64,000 nt of DNA from Gossypium raimondii (GCF_025698545.1 NC_068569.1:7502001-7566000), one strand, 5' to 3'. Positions 1 through 11,891 are shown, counted from the stretch's first letter. Numbers and translations: made by a program. The notes: generated by a model not told the origin, from the sequence alone.

Positions 1-1447
1 GCAGAGCTGCTAGCAGGTTCAAGTGCTAGGAAGAAAAAACTGGTACCGACTTATATATATCATAGGAGTGTGTTGTTGATAATTGATAACCGTTTTGGGG
101 GAATAAGTTCCTTTTTTCTATCTGCTTTAGGTCCAAATGGCGGTCCATGATCTGCGGGAAAATGCATCGAGCAAAACCAGTGACCTACAGAAAGAAATGT
201 CTACCATGCAAGAGTCCACTTCTGTTGTCAAAACAGAATGGAATGTTCACATGGAAAGCACAGGATCCCACTATGTTGAAGATACTTCTGCTGTAGAATG
301 TGGAAAGAAAGACATGGAAGATGTTCTTCAAAACTGGTACCGGTTGTTTTTGTGATGATGACATATTAGATACATTTTTCCCTGGCATCAGATCTCAGCT
401 TGTAATGTGTTTTTTTTTTTTACTGACCATTCTACGAAATTGCTGTGCAGTTTGAAGCAAGCAAAAATGAGTGCTCAGCAGTGGAGGAATGCTCAGGAAT
501 CCCTTCTTAGCCTAGAAAAGAGAAATGTCGATTCTGTGGATTCCATCGTTAGGTATGCTACCACCTCAAAAGTCAAAACTGTTATTGCAACTGTTTATTT
601 TTCTTCAAAGCCCAGTATTTGACATCCATATCTCTGACATGTGTGCTGGGAAGGATCCTTTAACTATATAGGAAAACTTAGAAAGTAACATACCTCGTAT
701 CAGACTTAACTCATGTCTGAGTAACATAACCTCAAAATTTTCACATCTAGATCACTGATATTCTTCTTCCTTTTTATTCAACCAGTGGAGGGATGGAAGC
801 CAATCGGATATTCCGTGATCAATTTTCTTCTGCTGTATCCACTGCTCTTGAAGACGTAGACACAGCAAACAACAGTTGCCTAACATCCATCGATCGTAAC
901 TATCTAGATTTGTCCAACACAAATGAAAATCAGATATTTCTAGGAATTTCCTTAAACTGATCAAACAAAAATCCTTGCAGATTCATTACAACTTGACCGT
1001 GATGCTTGTGGGAACTTGAATTCCATGATATCTCCTTGTTGTGACGATTTGAGAGGCCTGAAAAGTGGTCACTACGACAAGATTGTAGAAATTACAGAGA
1101 ATGCTTCACAATGCCTCGAGGATGAATACATGGTAAAGACTCTAAAACCTCGTCCCCACTCGATTATGGTTAGAAAAATCAGACAATTCCTTACTAAAAC
1201 GTTATTATCTTGTAAACCATAGGTGGACAAGCCGTCTTGTTCGACTCCAAGGAAGAGGTCATTCAACCTTGCAAGTGTTTCATCCATTGACGAACTCAGA
1301 ACTCCTCCATTCGACGAGTTATTGAAGTTGTTTTGGGAAGCAAAATCTGCAAAACTAGCGAATGGAGATGTAAAACACATGCTGGCAGCATATGAAGCAG
1401 CCCAGGCCTTGAAAGACTCCAGAGTTCCACTCACTGCTATTAACTAA
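1..1447 (+). CDS. Kinesin-5 (BimC/Eg5 class) motor, C-terminal part, truncated by window edge
   Basis: These are the last six exons of a KIN-5 kinesin, the plus-end motor that cross-links and slides spindle microtubules. Exons read as <1-42, 131-336, 451-552, 786-895, 981-1132 and 1223-1447. All introns are GT..AG and the reading frame stays open across every junction, giving 278 residues before the TAA at 1445. The motor domain lies upstream of the window, so only the distal stalk and tail are visible. Family marks are the segments QQWRNAQESLLSLEK and HYDKIVEITENA, a CDK-like STPRK site in the tail, the BimC-type segment SIDELRTPPFDELLK and the terminal PLTAIN typical of plant KIN-5. I see no break. 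The subfamily (KIN-5A/B/C/D) cannot be fixed from the tail alone. The gene converges on the NFRKB homologue. Confidence 0.9.
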
Positions 1448-2800
1448 AAGTGAGAGATGGAAAGGAACAAACATATTTAAGAAAACAAAGGCTTAGTATA
1501 GTGTTAAGAACAAAAGGTGTGTACAGATTCAGAACCATTCCACTCTTTTTTTCTTTCTTGTATTTCATTAATTGTTTGTTTGCTTGTTGGATTCGGCAAA
1601 TTATCACATATACATACTAAATCAGAGTTTCTTCTCTTCTTTTCTCTCTTTTGTCGTTTATCTGTGTTTTTCTGGACATGTATTCAAGCATGTATATGAG
1701 ATATGAAAAAGTTTTTTAAAAAATGCCGTTAAAAAACTGAATATGCTCAATACTGATTCAGATAACATAGAAAATCTAGAAGAAACAAAACCAGGATTAA
1801 AGCTTTGTATGGTAGGCAGATAGAAATTCTATAGATACAAAATTGGATGATGAAAAAGGTTTCGGACATTCATCAATAACGTTAAAAATATAATATGATT
1901 TTAATATTTTATGATTATAATGTAATATTTTAGCATTATAATTTTTTATAAATTAAAAAGAAGAAGAAGAAGAAGAAGAAGACGAGGAGGATTGGAATCT
2001 GTCTTATTCTTTGTTTTTGTGAATTTTTTTTTTTTTTTTCAATTTTCTTACTTACTTTTCATCCACACACTTTCCTAGTCCATCAGATAATAAAACCCAT
2101 GTGTCCTTCTTTTCAACAAAAAAGGGGAAGAAAAGGGAATTTCGGAGAAGCAGGAAAGTATATGTAAAAATAAGCACATAAAGCATGTAATAATTCTATC
2201 AAATTCTAGGGAATGCATAATATGGCATATTACAAGAACCAAATTAGCATGTTTTTATCAGCTCAGTGAATATAAGCTATATTTGAAATTACCAAAATAA
2301 GATATCAAAAAATATTTATGAAGTGCAAAAATCATGGAACATCCACCTGTATGTACTGAAGCACCGTTCTTTGGGCATATCTCAGAAGATCACTTTCTAA
2401 TCTACACTTTGGACTAGAAATCACTATACATGTAAACCTTTCAACGTATGACACAAAAACCTTGAATGGGATCGGCAACCGCACCACCTTCTACCCTCTC
2501 GGTGGACTCTGACCTGCAAAACTGCCGGTGTTTCCCTTTGTCAAAAATTATACAAGTACAGGAAAAAAGACAGCACAGAAGAGAATCCCGTAACTATTAT
2601 TAACAGGGTGCAGTGCAGCCCTCTAAAATGTCTACAAAATTCATAATCACAAATGTTCATATACTAAAAATAATAAAATATTCACAGAGGTGAAAATGGT
2701 GAGAACAGGAACATTGTTACCCTCTGAAGCATCATCTGGTTAAAGAGATTTATAAGTTCAAACAACTAACAAACAAAAAGTTTATGCACTTCATAAAAAA
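1448..2800. other. Convergent intergenic region with 3' UTRs and a GAA microsatellite
   Basis: This gap between two convergent genes holds the kinesin 3' UTR on the left and the NFRKB 3' UTR on the right. A (GAA/AAG)n run at about 1959-1990 is followed by a poly-T stretch near 2028. No coding potential was recognised. Confidence 0.6.
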
Positions 2801-2804
2801 CTAC
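2736..2804 (-). other. Candidate 69-nt 3'-terminal intron of the NFRKB gene
   Basis: On the minus strand the ORF ends with a CAG|GTAG donor-like site overlapping its own stop. A T-rich stretch follows, ending in an acceptor-like CCAG at about 2736. Unspliced RNA reads TTC AGG TAG and spliced RNA reads TTC AGA TGA, so both forms end in Phe-Arg-stop. The length is at the lower limit for a plant intron. This is inferred from sequence only. Confidence 0.4.
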
Positions 2805-5800
2805 CTGAAATGTTGATCAAAATCTTCATTAGTGGAATTTTCTTGACATAGCAATTTGCTTTCTTGCATAGGATGACCATGTTGTTGGGTGTTACCTTGC
2901 TCAGACCCATGACTGGTGTCAGCATTATCCTCCACGTTTTGTCTATTATGGGAATCTGTCTCCATCTTTTTATCACAGCATGGAGGCTCGACATTAAGAT
3001 CAGAGACCAAATCAAATCCTGATTGATCCCCAGTCCCATGAAAAGCCACAGTTACGGCTCCTTGATCAGGTTGCTCAGCAGTATCTTTTTTCTGCCTCTT
3101 CCATTTCTTAGTAGATGAAGTACCATCATCCTCAAAATCCTCTTCTTCTCTTTCTCTATGCAAATAAACCCACAATTTCCTCTCTCCATCAAACTGTACA
3201 CAAGGATCACGTTCATAATGCAAACGGTCTAAGGCCCCACTAACAACCTGGTTAACTTGGGCATCAGAAACTTCTTCAACAATGTACTGAGAGTCTCTTA
3301 TCAAAGTACAAACATCTGCACGGGTGCCGATACTTCCAGGCAATCTGGCAGCTGCATCTCTCACAATACAAAGAATTGTAACATGTGGTGGCCGGTCACG
3401 TTTCAGCATAAAATGATCTCGAGCCTTTGAAGTTGGTTTACCTCCACACCTTCGCAAGGGAGCAACTATAGATTTTTTGCCATCAGCAGCCGTGTAAGAG
3501 AAGGCCCTGTCAGGAATAGAATACCTAAGAAGCTCCTCCCTACGGAAATAAGCTCTCACTTCTTCAGAACTTGGACTAATGGTGCTAAGGCTCTTCTGAG
3601 CTCTTAGGTCTCTGAACCTTTCTTTCTCATCTAAATTGGCTTGCATCAATTCAAGCGGTGGTGCAGGAAGACTCCCTAATAGCTGGAGAGTCTCCTGACC
3701 ATTTTTTAGCCAATTTGCAAATGAATCAACTAACTTGACAAGCATTTTCGGGGGCAGACCCCAGGCTTCGGGTGATGTTACCTCCTCAATAGTCTCATGA
3801 TCATTTGAGCTATGCATAACAGGACCAACCCAAGACCAACCTTTTGTGGACTTCTCATAGGCAACAAGTGCCTTCCAGCCTTTCGCTCCCAAAGGTGCTG
3901 TTTTTGATGAGAAAATTTTCAGAACTCCCCGAACTAAATCTTGAAGCGGCTCTTGTGTCTCAAGGATACATGGATCCCCAGGATTCGCCGCCACCCGACT
4001 AACAATCTCATGAACAGTTAGAGAAAGCGCACTTGCTTGCACAGGATGGTCCAAATCATTGCTAACTGCATTTTCACAAGAAAGAACCCCATTCGCACCA
4101 CCTTCCTGCTTTCCATTTTGCTCTTCTCTAGGCTTGCTAACCTCTAAGGAATCTTCTGGAAGTGGTGTAATCATTGCCAAGCGAACTGCAGAAAGAAGAT
4201 GTATAATTGAGAACGAGAAACCAGCATGAACTGTGGGGGTGATCAAAGTAAATGGCTTTTTCTGTGGTTTGGTTTCTATCTCCACGTCTATGGTTCCTAA
4301 TTCTGCACCATGTGGTTCAGAAGCTTCCATATCAGAAGTACCAATATCAGCCTCCAGTTTTCGTTTTCCCTTTTTCTTCAAGAAAAGGGAATCATCGATT
4401 TGCTGCTCAAGGTTAGACTGCAGGTTACCATCTTTGCCCCTTCTATCAACATGTGCCACATACTCCTTCCCCTTCCTCTTCTTTGTCCCTTTGTTGCACC
4501 CTCGTAATGAAGCTTCAGATTTTTCACAGCGATCATATGCTTCAATGCTCTGGCCTTTCTTCCTATTTCTACCCGGGTTATTTTCATCAGCTAACAAGAG
4601 TGTCACAGGTAAAGCATCCTCCTCATCAACAAGATAATCACGCAGATAATTTGTCTGAGACGTAGAATGATCATAGGCGAGTTCACCTTTCTGCCTTTTG
4701 TCAGTAGGGTAGACCCTAGATGAGGACTTGTGTAACCTGTTACCAGGTTCCCCTCGTAACTGGGCACTTTTACCCAACTTGTAAACTTGTTTCCTATCAA
4801 CCTCGTCCATTACTCTAGAAGTAGAGTTAAGCAAGGGGCTTTTACTCATCTTGCCCTTCTGTTTTCCTTTAAAATAGTAGTTTTCTACTCCTGGCACATG
4901 CACATCTTCCCTAAAGCTCTTCTTGGAGAAGCGAGTGATTCCATCAACAGTCCATCCATCCTCCATAGAATTTTTCTTCAAAGATTTGGTCCTTTTAGAA
5001 TCTACACCAGACTTCAATGAAGACAACTGAGAATCTTTTATGATACCAGTAGGGTATGCCAATTTGCTTCTCATTAGAGGATTGCTATCCTCGTCATTAT
5101 CAAATTGCTCAGATGAGTCAGATTCTGTTTCTTCATTTCTAATAAATGCTCTATTGCCTTTGGAAACAGGGCCTCTCTTTTGCACATAGTTCCCTCTGAT
5201 CTTCTCCTGCGAAGGTTTTATTCTACTGTCAGACTGCAAGAATCGATCATTCATCAGTGGTGAAGAAACTTTATAAGATTTAAAACTGACATCTGGAGAA
5301 TCTCGTCCTGTTTTCCATTTCTTGCTCCTAACATTCCAATCATCAGATCTAACTGAAGAATCCACAGAGATATCTTCTCCATGGTTCTTATTTTGACAAA
5401 ACATTTCAGCACATTCAGATAAGTCAACTCGACTCCCTTTCAATGGAAATGGAGGAGTTCGGCCCTTCGAAGATTTAATTTGTTTTCCAACAGCAAATTG
5501 CAGATGGTTTTCAGTATACTTGACCTTCTTGGGCAAATCATCAGATCTCCTGTTAGGTGGCTTTGAAGTATACATTTTTGCCTCTGACAATTTATTCATA
5601 TTCCTGTTCCTACCATGGGCCTGCAAGTCATGCTTTGAAGACAAAGGCAAAGCCGCAGAACTATCACCAGCAAATTCTTCCAGTCTTTCATACTTTTTCC
5701 TTGCTCTCAATGAACCAGATTTTCCCATGATGCTATCACGCACAACATTTCGGTCTCTTTGAATACCTGCTCCAAACATTGGGTCTTCGGCATCATCATC

Positions 5801-6856
5801 TAACCTTATCCAATCCCTAGACCTGAGTACAGCCCCTGACTCATATTTCTGTCGAGGAAGAGTTCCTGGAAAACCATATGGCTCAGAGTTCATATTCAAA
5901 CTAGGGCAAAAGCAGGTCCCATAATCTTTTGTAAAAGGAAAATTTGACCCACCTGTCTTAAGCATACCTTTTGGATTCTGCTTCCCATATTTTGCTGGTT
6001 CCAAAGCCATCAGCTGTCCTCGGGAAATGAATTCTAAATTCGGTTCAACCCCATAGCCCGAGTAGTGTGCCTTTTTCTGTGAAGCTTTCCTGTCCTTCAC
6101 CTTTTTGCTCCACAATCCATCATCCAAATCCTCTCTTTTGGAGGATTCAGAATCCTCATCTTCTAATTTTTCATACACCAAACTCTTCTGACTTCTCATA
6201 ATGTTCAAAACACGAAGCCGCTCCTCGATACCGTATCCCCTACACTTAAGCCAAGCATCCCTTATTTGACAAAGATTGGCAACCATATTATTCTGATGCT
6301 TCCTCAAATGATGGTAATGCTGTCGCTTCTGAAAGAAATTCAAACCCTCCCGATAAAGTGCGACCCTTGGCTCACATAAGCCTCCTTTCAACATATTAAA
6401 CAACTTCTTTATAGGACTCCCAAAATGAAAATTATCACCCTTAAGAAGGTCATTCAAAGTCCGCATAAATGTATCCTGATCCATATCGGGCAAAAATTTA
6501 GTAAGGCTAAACCGCTCCTCATCACTTAAACACTCATTCCACACATCAAGAGACAAAATATCTTCCAATCCAGGAAGATCGTACAACTCCAAAGGAACAG
6601 AACAAGTCAAGTTCCCAACTTGGCAGAATTCAGCCCCCGTTTCTCCTAATTCCAATAAATCAAAGTCATCCGAACCTGCTCCTGAATCAGCATCATCAAA
6701 TTCATCATCATCATCATCATCGCCATCACAATCAACAGCTGAGCTTTGACGTTGAAGCTCATCCTCATCACTCGACACAGTCGTCTCTCTACTACCATAC
6801 GAGAACTCCGAATCAAACCGTGAAACTTTGAAGTTATTCTTCTCAATCGCCATCAT
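2801..6856 (-). CDS. NFRKB: NFRKB-like INO80-complex-associated nuclear protein
   Basis: A single uninterrupted ORF of about 1,350 residues matches the plant homologues of nuclear factor related to kappa-B-binding protein, a DEUBAD-containing partner of the INO80 chromatin remodeller; the role is known from the family. The frame extends upstream only through a TTG, so the start is ATG-ATG at 6856/6853. In order: an acidic Asp-rich stretch (about residues 40-65); the DEUBAD-type region (about 80-200, with LPGLEDILSLDVWNECLSDE); a long Lys/Ser-rich low-complexity middle; a winged-helix-like region (about 870-1040); and a second one (about 1154-1235, starting RPPHVTILCIVRDAAARLPG). The tail is polar. 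No stops or frameshifts are seen, and the coding part lacks introns. Leader and trailer introns are listed separately. Confidence 0.88.
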   Translation of the reverse strand: MMAIEKNNFKVSRFDSEFSYGSRETTVSSDEDELQRQSSAVDCDGDDDDDDEFDDADSGAGSDDFDLLELGETGAEFCQVGNLTCSVPLELYDLPGLEDILSLDVWNECLSDEERFSLTKFLPDMDQDTFMRTLNDLLKGDNFHFGSPIKKLFNMLKGGLCEPRVALYREGLNFFQKRQHYHHLRKHQNNMVANLCQIRDAWLKCRGYGIEERLRVLNIMRSQKSLVYEKLEDEDSESSKREDLDDGLWSKKVKDRKASQKKAHYSGYGVEPNLEFISRGQLMALEPAKYGKQNPKGMLKTGGSNFPFTKDYGTCFCPSLNMNSEPYGFPGTLPRQKYESGAVLRSRDWIRLDDDAEDPMFGAGIQRDRNVVRDSIMGKSGSLRARKKYERLEEFAGDSSAALPLSSKHDLQAHGRNRNMNKLSEAKMYTSKPPNRRSDDLPKKVKYTENHLQFAVGKQIKSSKGRTPPFPLKGSRVDLSECAEMFCQNKNHGEDISVDSSVRSDDWNVRSKKWKTGRDSPDVSFKSYKVSSPLMNDRFLQSDSRIKPSQEKIRGNYVQKRGPVSKGNRAFIRNEETESDSSEQFDNDEDSNPLMRSKLAYPTGIIKDSQLSSLKSGVDSKRTKSLKKNSMEDGWTVDGITRFSKKSFREDVHVPGVENYYFKGKQKGKMSKSPLLNSTSRVMDEVDRKQVYKLGKSAQLRGEPGNRLHKSSSRVYPTDKRQKGELAYDHSTSQTNYLRDYLVDEEDALPVTLLLADENNPGRNRKKGQSIEAYDRCEKSEASLRGCNKGTKKRKGKEYVAHVDRRGKDGNLQSNLEQQIDDSLFLKKKGKRKLEADIGTSDMEASEPHGAELGTIDVEIETKPQKKPFTLITPTVHAGFSFSIIHLLSAVRLAMITPLPEDSLEVSKPREEQNGKQEGGANGVLSCENAVSNDLDHPVQASALSLTVHEIVSRVAANPGDPCILETQEPLQDLVRGVLKIFSSKTAPLGAKGWKALVAYEKSTKGWSWVGPVMHSSNDHETIEEVTSPEAWGLPPKMLVKLVDSFANWLKNGQETLQLLGSLPAPPLELMQANLDEKERFRDLRAQKSLSTISPSSEEVRAYFRREELLRYSIPDRAFSYTAADGKKSIVAPLRRCGGKPTSKARDHFMLKRDRPPHVTILCIVRDAAARLPGSIGTRADVCTLIRDSQYIVEEVSDAQVNQVVSGALDRLHYERDPCVQFDGERKLWVYLHREREEEDFEDDGTSSTKKWKRQKKDTAEQPDQGAVTVAFHGTGDQSGFDLVSDLNVEPPCCDKKMETDSHNRQNVEDNADTSHGSEQGNTQQHGHPMQESKLLCQENSTNEDFDQHFR

Positions 6857-6897
6857 AACATAAACCACCAAACGAACGAAAATTGTAATCCTCAATT

Positions 6898-7073
6898 CTA
6901 CAAAACTTTAATTGAAATTTTTATTTTCCGCATTACGGAATAGAGCGCCAATTCATCGAAACCCTAACAGAAACAAATAAATAAAAGAAATTCACAAATA
7001 TTGAAACTAAAAAACAGAATTGAAAACGAATACAATAAATAAGAATGAAACTAAATTGAAGAAGAAAAAAAAC
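6898..7073 (-). other. 5'-UTR intron of the NFRKB gene
   Basis: On the minus strand CCGAG|GTTTTTT (about 7074) is a donor-like site and TTTTGTAG|AATTGAGG (about 6897) is an acceptor, leaving a 176-nt T-rich leader intron. After splicing the first ATG is the double ATG of the NFRKB ORF. Inferred from splice signals only. Confidence 0.5.
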
Positions 7074-7074
7074 C

Positions 7075-7660
7075 TCGGTAGGAAGAATATCTGCTGCAAA
7101 AATTGAGAGAGTCAAGGAATTGGAGATTTGAAGGTTTGTTCTTTTATAATTTGAGAAAAATAAGGATGGGGGAAAACAGAGAATTTGGTCAAATCTGAGA
7201 AACCCTAAAGGGGGGTAAATAAAAATAGAAAGAGATGGGGCAAGGGAAGGGAGGATGAAGAAGACGGTGGTGACGTGGAAGGATGGGAGACGTCGGATGG
7301 GGATTAGAGAGGAAATGACGAAAAAGGGCAGAAGGGGCGGGGAGGTAGAGGAAGAAAGAAAGAAAGAAAGTGAGTGGAAAGGAAAGGAAAGAGGGTGTGA
7401 CTCGACTGTAATCATCAACTCAGTGAGTTGAGATGAGTTCGTGCCAAAGGAAGACAGAAGATAGTGCCCCATGATTTAGGAGGTTTCCGGCCGTTGGATC
7501 TGCCCCTCCCCCCCACCCCCGCGCCCTCTTCATCTTTTTGCGCTACTATCCTCTTCGACGTCGTATTAATGCTTCTAATCCAATAAAAGTAATTGAGTAA
7601 TTTTATTAGGAAAATACTGAATGAGTAATAGATTGAAAAATCAAGCAATAATAATTATTA
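7075..7660 (-). promoter_or_regulatory. NFRKB 5' UTR and promoter with pyrimidine-rich leader and C/G run
   Basis: Read on the minus strand, 7075-7400 is strongly CT-rich, including a TTTC microsatellite (plus strand GAAAG repeats near 7353-7372). This is typical of plant leaders and core promoters. At 7503-7527 the plus strand has several C runs, so the coding strand carries G tracts able to form a G-quadruplex. The transcription start is not resolved. Confidence 0.45.
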
Positions 7661-8350
7661 ATATCACCATTGTTGGAACAGAAAAATAATCAGTTAATAT
7701 CCATTAAATAATAGTAGGTGGCTTTTTCTTTATGTTACTGAATATTGAAAAATATACTTTCAATCAAAAAATGAGGTTAAAAATTCTCATAATTACAAAT
7801 GCAGCTTTAAATGTTAAACGACACTGCTGTTGAAACTTGAAATTTATAAATCTTGGCGTGAGATTTTAATGCATTGTAGGCGAGGGGTTGCTTTTTTCTT
7901 CTTTTCTTTCATGAATGCATGCAGTGTTGCTTGCTTGCTTGCCTCTTATATAGTAATAAAATTATATCGGCTGAAGTTATTTCCTGTTGTCCCTAAAAGT
8001 GGAAATATTCCATTAACTGTTTTGCTCTTTTCAAGCTTTATTGAATTGCCTCCATTTCTCTCTCTCTTCTTTTTCTTACGTCCAAATGACTAGTTATTCT
8101 TTTACGTGTTTTGGATAATAATAATATATATCTTTTCTGATTAAAATATATATTATATCTTTTAGGTTTAACATGAATTATATTTGTAAAAGTATAAAAA
8201 CATTTTTTCTTATCAAACTCAGTTAAACTTAATAGGTTGAATTATTATTTTACCTGATCTTAACGTATACAATATATAGCCTATTTTGGTCTGGATACAT
8301 ATATAGTTTATTAAAGCTGTAAAATAATGTAGATTGTTTCAACTCCAAAA

Positions 8351-8385
<35 letters not shown>

Positions 8386-8485
8386 TAGATTGAATGCTCA
8401 GAACAAGTGAAGAAGAAAATTTTCTGTGTTTGAAAAGTTCAAAAAAAGAAAGAGTTTTAAAATTAAATATTCACTGTATTGACTT
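7661..8485. other. AT-rich intergenic spacer with ATA microsatellite
   Basis: No gene was recognised. An (AAT/TAA)n microsatellite of about 12 units lies at 8349-8385. The WOX-bearing duplication begins at the right edge. Confidence 0.6.
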
Positions 8486-8986
8486 GTCTGAAAGATCCAA
8501 GTCCACATTTTAAAAAAAGCTGCTTTCCATGTGATTAGATGTCCATCAAGCACTGATATTGTGCTTTCATCTCATGCATGCCAGTTTTAAGATCTACATT
8601 AGATAAGGTGAAAGAGAATGAGAGAAACAAACACCTTTTTCTAGAATTGTGATAATGATTTGGAATTGGAACTGGAAAATGGGCAAAATACTCACTGCTG
8701 ATTATTATCAATAAGTAATAGAACTAGTATTATATAGCAGTAAGAAAGGAGCAGTACTAGATGTAACATTACTCCCCAGACAATTCAGATCCTTTTCGTG
8801 CTAAGAGCCTAAAATTACATTACAACACATGCAAAGAAACCCAATAAAACTAAAACTAAAACTAACAAAATTAGACCCAAATTTCTTTTTTTTCTTTTTT
8901 TTTAGAAAAAGCTAAATCCTAGTTACAAGTTGCAACCAAGGTAGCAGAGGGTTTTTATTTATTTATTTATTTTCGGGAGGGTGGGG

Positions 8987-10314
8987 TTAAGGGAGGCTTA
9001 CGGGTACTTTAGCTGGAGTGATGTTACAAGAAACTGAAGAAAGAGAATTGGAAGAGTTGCTGTTGTTGTTGTTGATGTTGTTGCACTCCTCCTTGAGATT
9101 TGAAGCAGTGACTGGGAAAAGTTCAAGGGTTTTAAGGGGCGGCCTGGAGATCATGGAGTAGCATGGTAATGACGATAAAGGTAGTCCCACATCAACCATC
9201 ATCAACCAATCGCTGCCATACATTCTCATTATGGCCTTGTTCTTGTCCACGTTTTCTGGGATATCAATATTCCACGTATAGTTCGTCACTTGCTTTCCTC
9301 CTTCATCATGAATCCCTGCCTGCAACAAAAATAAAAGCTGAAAACTCAGCCGTTTTGGCCATACCAAATATTAATAAGCACCGGAGAAGAGAGTCAAGAA
9401 ACAAAGGGGACCAGACCAGTTATATTTATTGAAATAAGAGTTCATTTTAAAATATATATATACATAAATTGGTCATTCAAAACAAGTACATGCGTGTATA
9501 TATATATAATATAGAACCTCGTGTGGAGATATATCTGAACTTTGGATATTAATATTTCTGCCTGTTAAATGAACCCTAAGTTTAATCTTTTAAAGTTTAA
9601 TTGCAAGATCTTTCTTCAGTTACTAATTTCATATCTTCCTGCATGAAACAGTATAGTTCTCATTAGTTTCATTTTATAGTAGTAAAATACATTTTAAAAA
9701 CTTAGTATTGTCGGAGATTCGCTTATCGTATAAAATGAAAGGACGACCAAACTAATAAGACAATATTCTTCATGGACAATTCTGAAGATGAAAAGCAGCT
9801 ATATACGACAGTTAACTATTCCAAAATTTGAAAGATGGTTTTCATAGGAAAAATGTACTATTGCTTTGTTCGATCTCCTAATTTAACCAATATTGGAAAC
9901 AAAATAAAATATTAAAATAAATATTCTATTTTTTCATGTTATTCTCCTTTTTTACCTGAAGAAAAGATTGGCGGAGGCAGGGTTATAACAAGAAAGATGT
10001 TGAAAAGCAGGAGAGGCGGGAGAGTCTAAGTAGTGAAGAAAATGGGGGTTATGTTGAAGTTGATGATAAAGCTGCTGTTGTTGTTGAAGTTGCTTGGTAA
10101 GTTTCTTTCGAAGCCTCAGTCTTTCTCTTGCCTTATGGTTTTGAAACCAATAAAAAACATTCTTGCCTTCAATCTTGCCATACAAAGAGAGCTGAGAAGT
10201 GATTTGTTGGATTTGGTTGGCATTTGGGGTTCTAATCCCACTCCTATACATCTCTTCTAACATCATAAGTTGTTGGGTTGTTGGACACCACCTAGAAGAT
10301 CCTGCTGGAGCCAT
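8987..10314 (-). pseudogene. WOX3: WOX3-like homeobox gene, copy 1 (exon-1 end frameshifted)
   Basis: A WUSCHEL-clade homeodomain transcription factor. Exon 1 is 9956-10314 and exon 2 is 8987-9319, with a 636-bp intron (CAG|GTAAAA donor, TTGCAG acceptor). Exon 1 begins [15 protein letters not shown] and covers the WOX homeodomain (about residues 8-72, with [20 protein letters not shown]), then a Gln-rich stretch. RWCPT is characteristic of the WOX3/PRS group. Exon 2 carries an intact WUS box, TLELFPV, followed by an Asn/Ser-rich tail. Exon 1 is 359 bp rather than 360: one base is missing from a short T run just before the donor, so the two exons do not join in frame. Whether this is mutation or sequencing error is open, because copy 2 has the extra base. 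WOX3 is the best guess among WUS-clade members. Confidence 0.75.
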
Positions 10315-11891
10315 TATAGAGAGACAAAACAAGAACCTATCCTCCCAAATCTGTCTTTTCTTTTCCCCTCTATTAGAGAGTTTTGTGGTTTGAGAAAAAG
10401 GGTTCTCAAAAAACATGTATAAATAGACAAAGATGCAAAGAGAAGGGAGTGACAAGCAGTGCACACACAATATTAGAGAATTAAAGTAAGACAGACAGTA
10501 AGGATCCATGGAGAGAGAGGGAGAGAAGGAGACAGGAAAAGAAAGAGCGGTTAATAGAGTGGCAAAAGTACAAGCGCAGGATGTCATGCTGATGTTTCCC
10601 TGCTAGGGGCATTCAAGTGTTGGTTGGTTTTCAATATAATGCACAGCTGAGCTTAAACACTAAGAAAATCTTAAAATAGTGTAATTAAATGCAGAATTTA
10701 TAAATAAATTTTGATAAATTTATTTAAACATTAATTATAATATTTTATGGTTTTTTAATTATTAATGATGCATTATATTAACTCTAAATCAAATATTATT
10801 TTAACTAAATTAGATCACGAATGTATCATCGTATTTATTGTTATGGTCAAAATAATAAACAAAACAAAAACCATAAAATAGCATTTACAATGCGAGAGAA
10901 ACTTCAATGATTATGCCGATATACTATTATTCATAATGATGAAGTAGGCACACCTTAGCGTTGCAAAACTTTTAATGATTTTGGTCGGAGACAACACAAT
11001 ACCATCAAATAAACTTCAATATAGATCCACTGAATTAAGCAACTGCCTTTGCTTACATGAGCTACTTCGACCCACCATAATTGCAGCCTGCAAGTGCTGC
11101 GGCTATTGCCTACATATTTTGTAGCATTCTTTTCTTTATAATAACCCATTCTAAAATTTTCGAATTCAAGTTTAATATTATAATTATGAAATTCGTTTCA
11201 ATGGCCATAGTTGATATTGTTGGAAGAAAAGTTGTTCACACGTGCAAAAAGTTGCTAAATTTAGAGGTTTTGATAGAGGAAACTGGGTAGAATTTTTGCA
11301 AAGTAAGTACCACGTAGATTTATTGGTTTTCTTTTCTTATCTCAGTGATGAGAGGATATTTATAGGGAAGAGAAATTGGGCGTGGGTTTTGTCTGAAAGA
11401 TCCAAGTCCACATTTTAAAAAAGCTGCTTTCCATGTGATTAGATGTCCATCAAGCACTGATATTGTGCTTTCATCTCATGCATGCCAGTTTTAAGATCTA
11501 CATTAGATAAGGTGAAAGAGAATGAGAGAAACAAACACCTTTTTCTAGAATTGTGATAATGATTTGGAATTGGAACTGGAAAATGGGCAAAATACTCACT
11601 GCTGATTATTATCAATAAGTAATAGAACTAGTATTATATAGCAGTAAGAAAGGAGCAGTACTAGATGTAACATTACTCCCCAGACAATTCAGATCCTTTT
11701 CGTGCTAAGAGCCTAAAAATTACATTACAACACATGCAAAGAAACCCAATAAAACTAAAACTAAAACTAACAAAATTAGACCCAAATTTCTTTTTTTTCT
11801 TTTTTTTTAGAAAAAGCTAAATCCTAGTTACAAGTTGCAACCAAGGTAGCAGAGGGTTTTTATTTATTTATTTATTTTCGGGAGGGTGGGG

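Noticed and set aside
4233-4637. 134-residue plus-strand ORF inside the NFRKB gene
   Set aside because: Antisense shadow of the long NFRKB frame, Ser/Phe-rich as expected from complementing Lys/Glu-rich codons.
9163-9432. Plus-strand ORFs opposite the WOX exons (also 10033-10393 and 11996-13329)
   Set aside because: They are antisense shadows of the WOX exons and are duplicated along with them.
9952-10587. Extended ORF through the WOX 5' leader ([20 protein letters not shown]...)
   Set aside because: Leader read-through. The family start is MAPAGSSRW at 10314, and copy 2 breaks the upstream frame by a 2-bp change.
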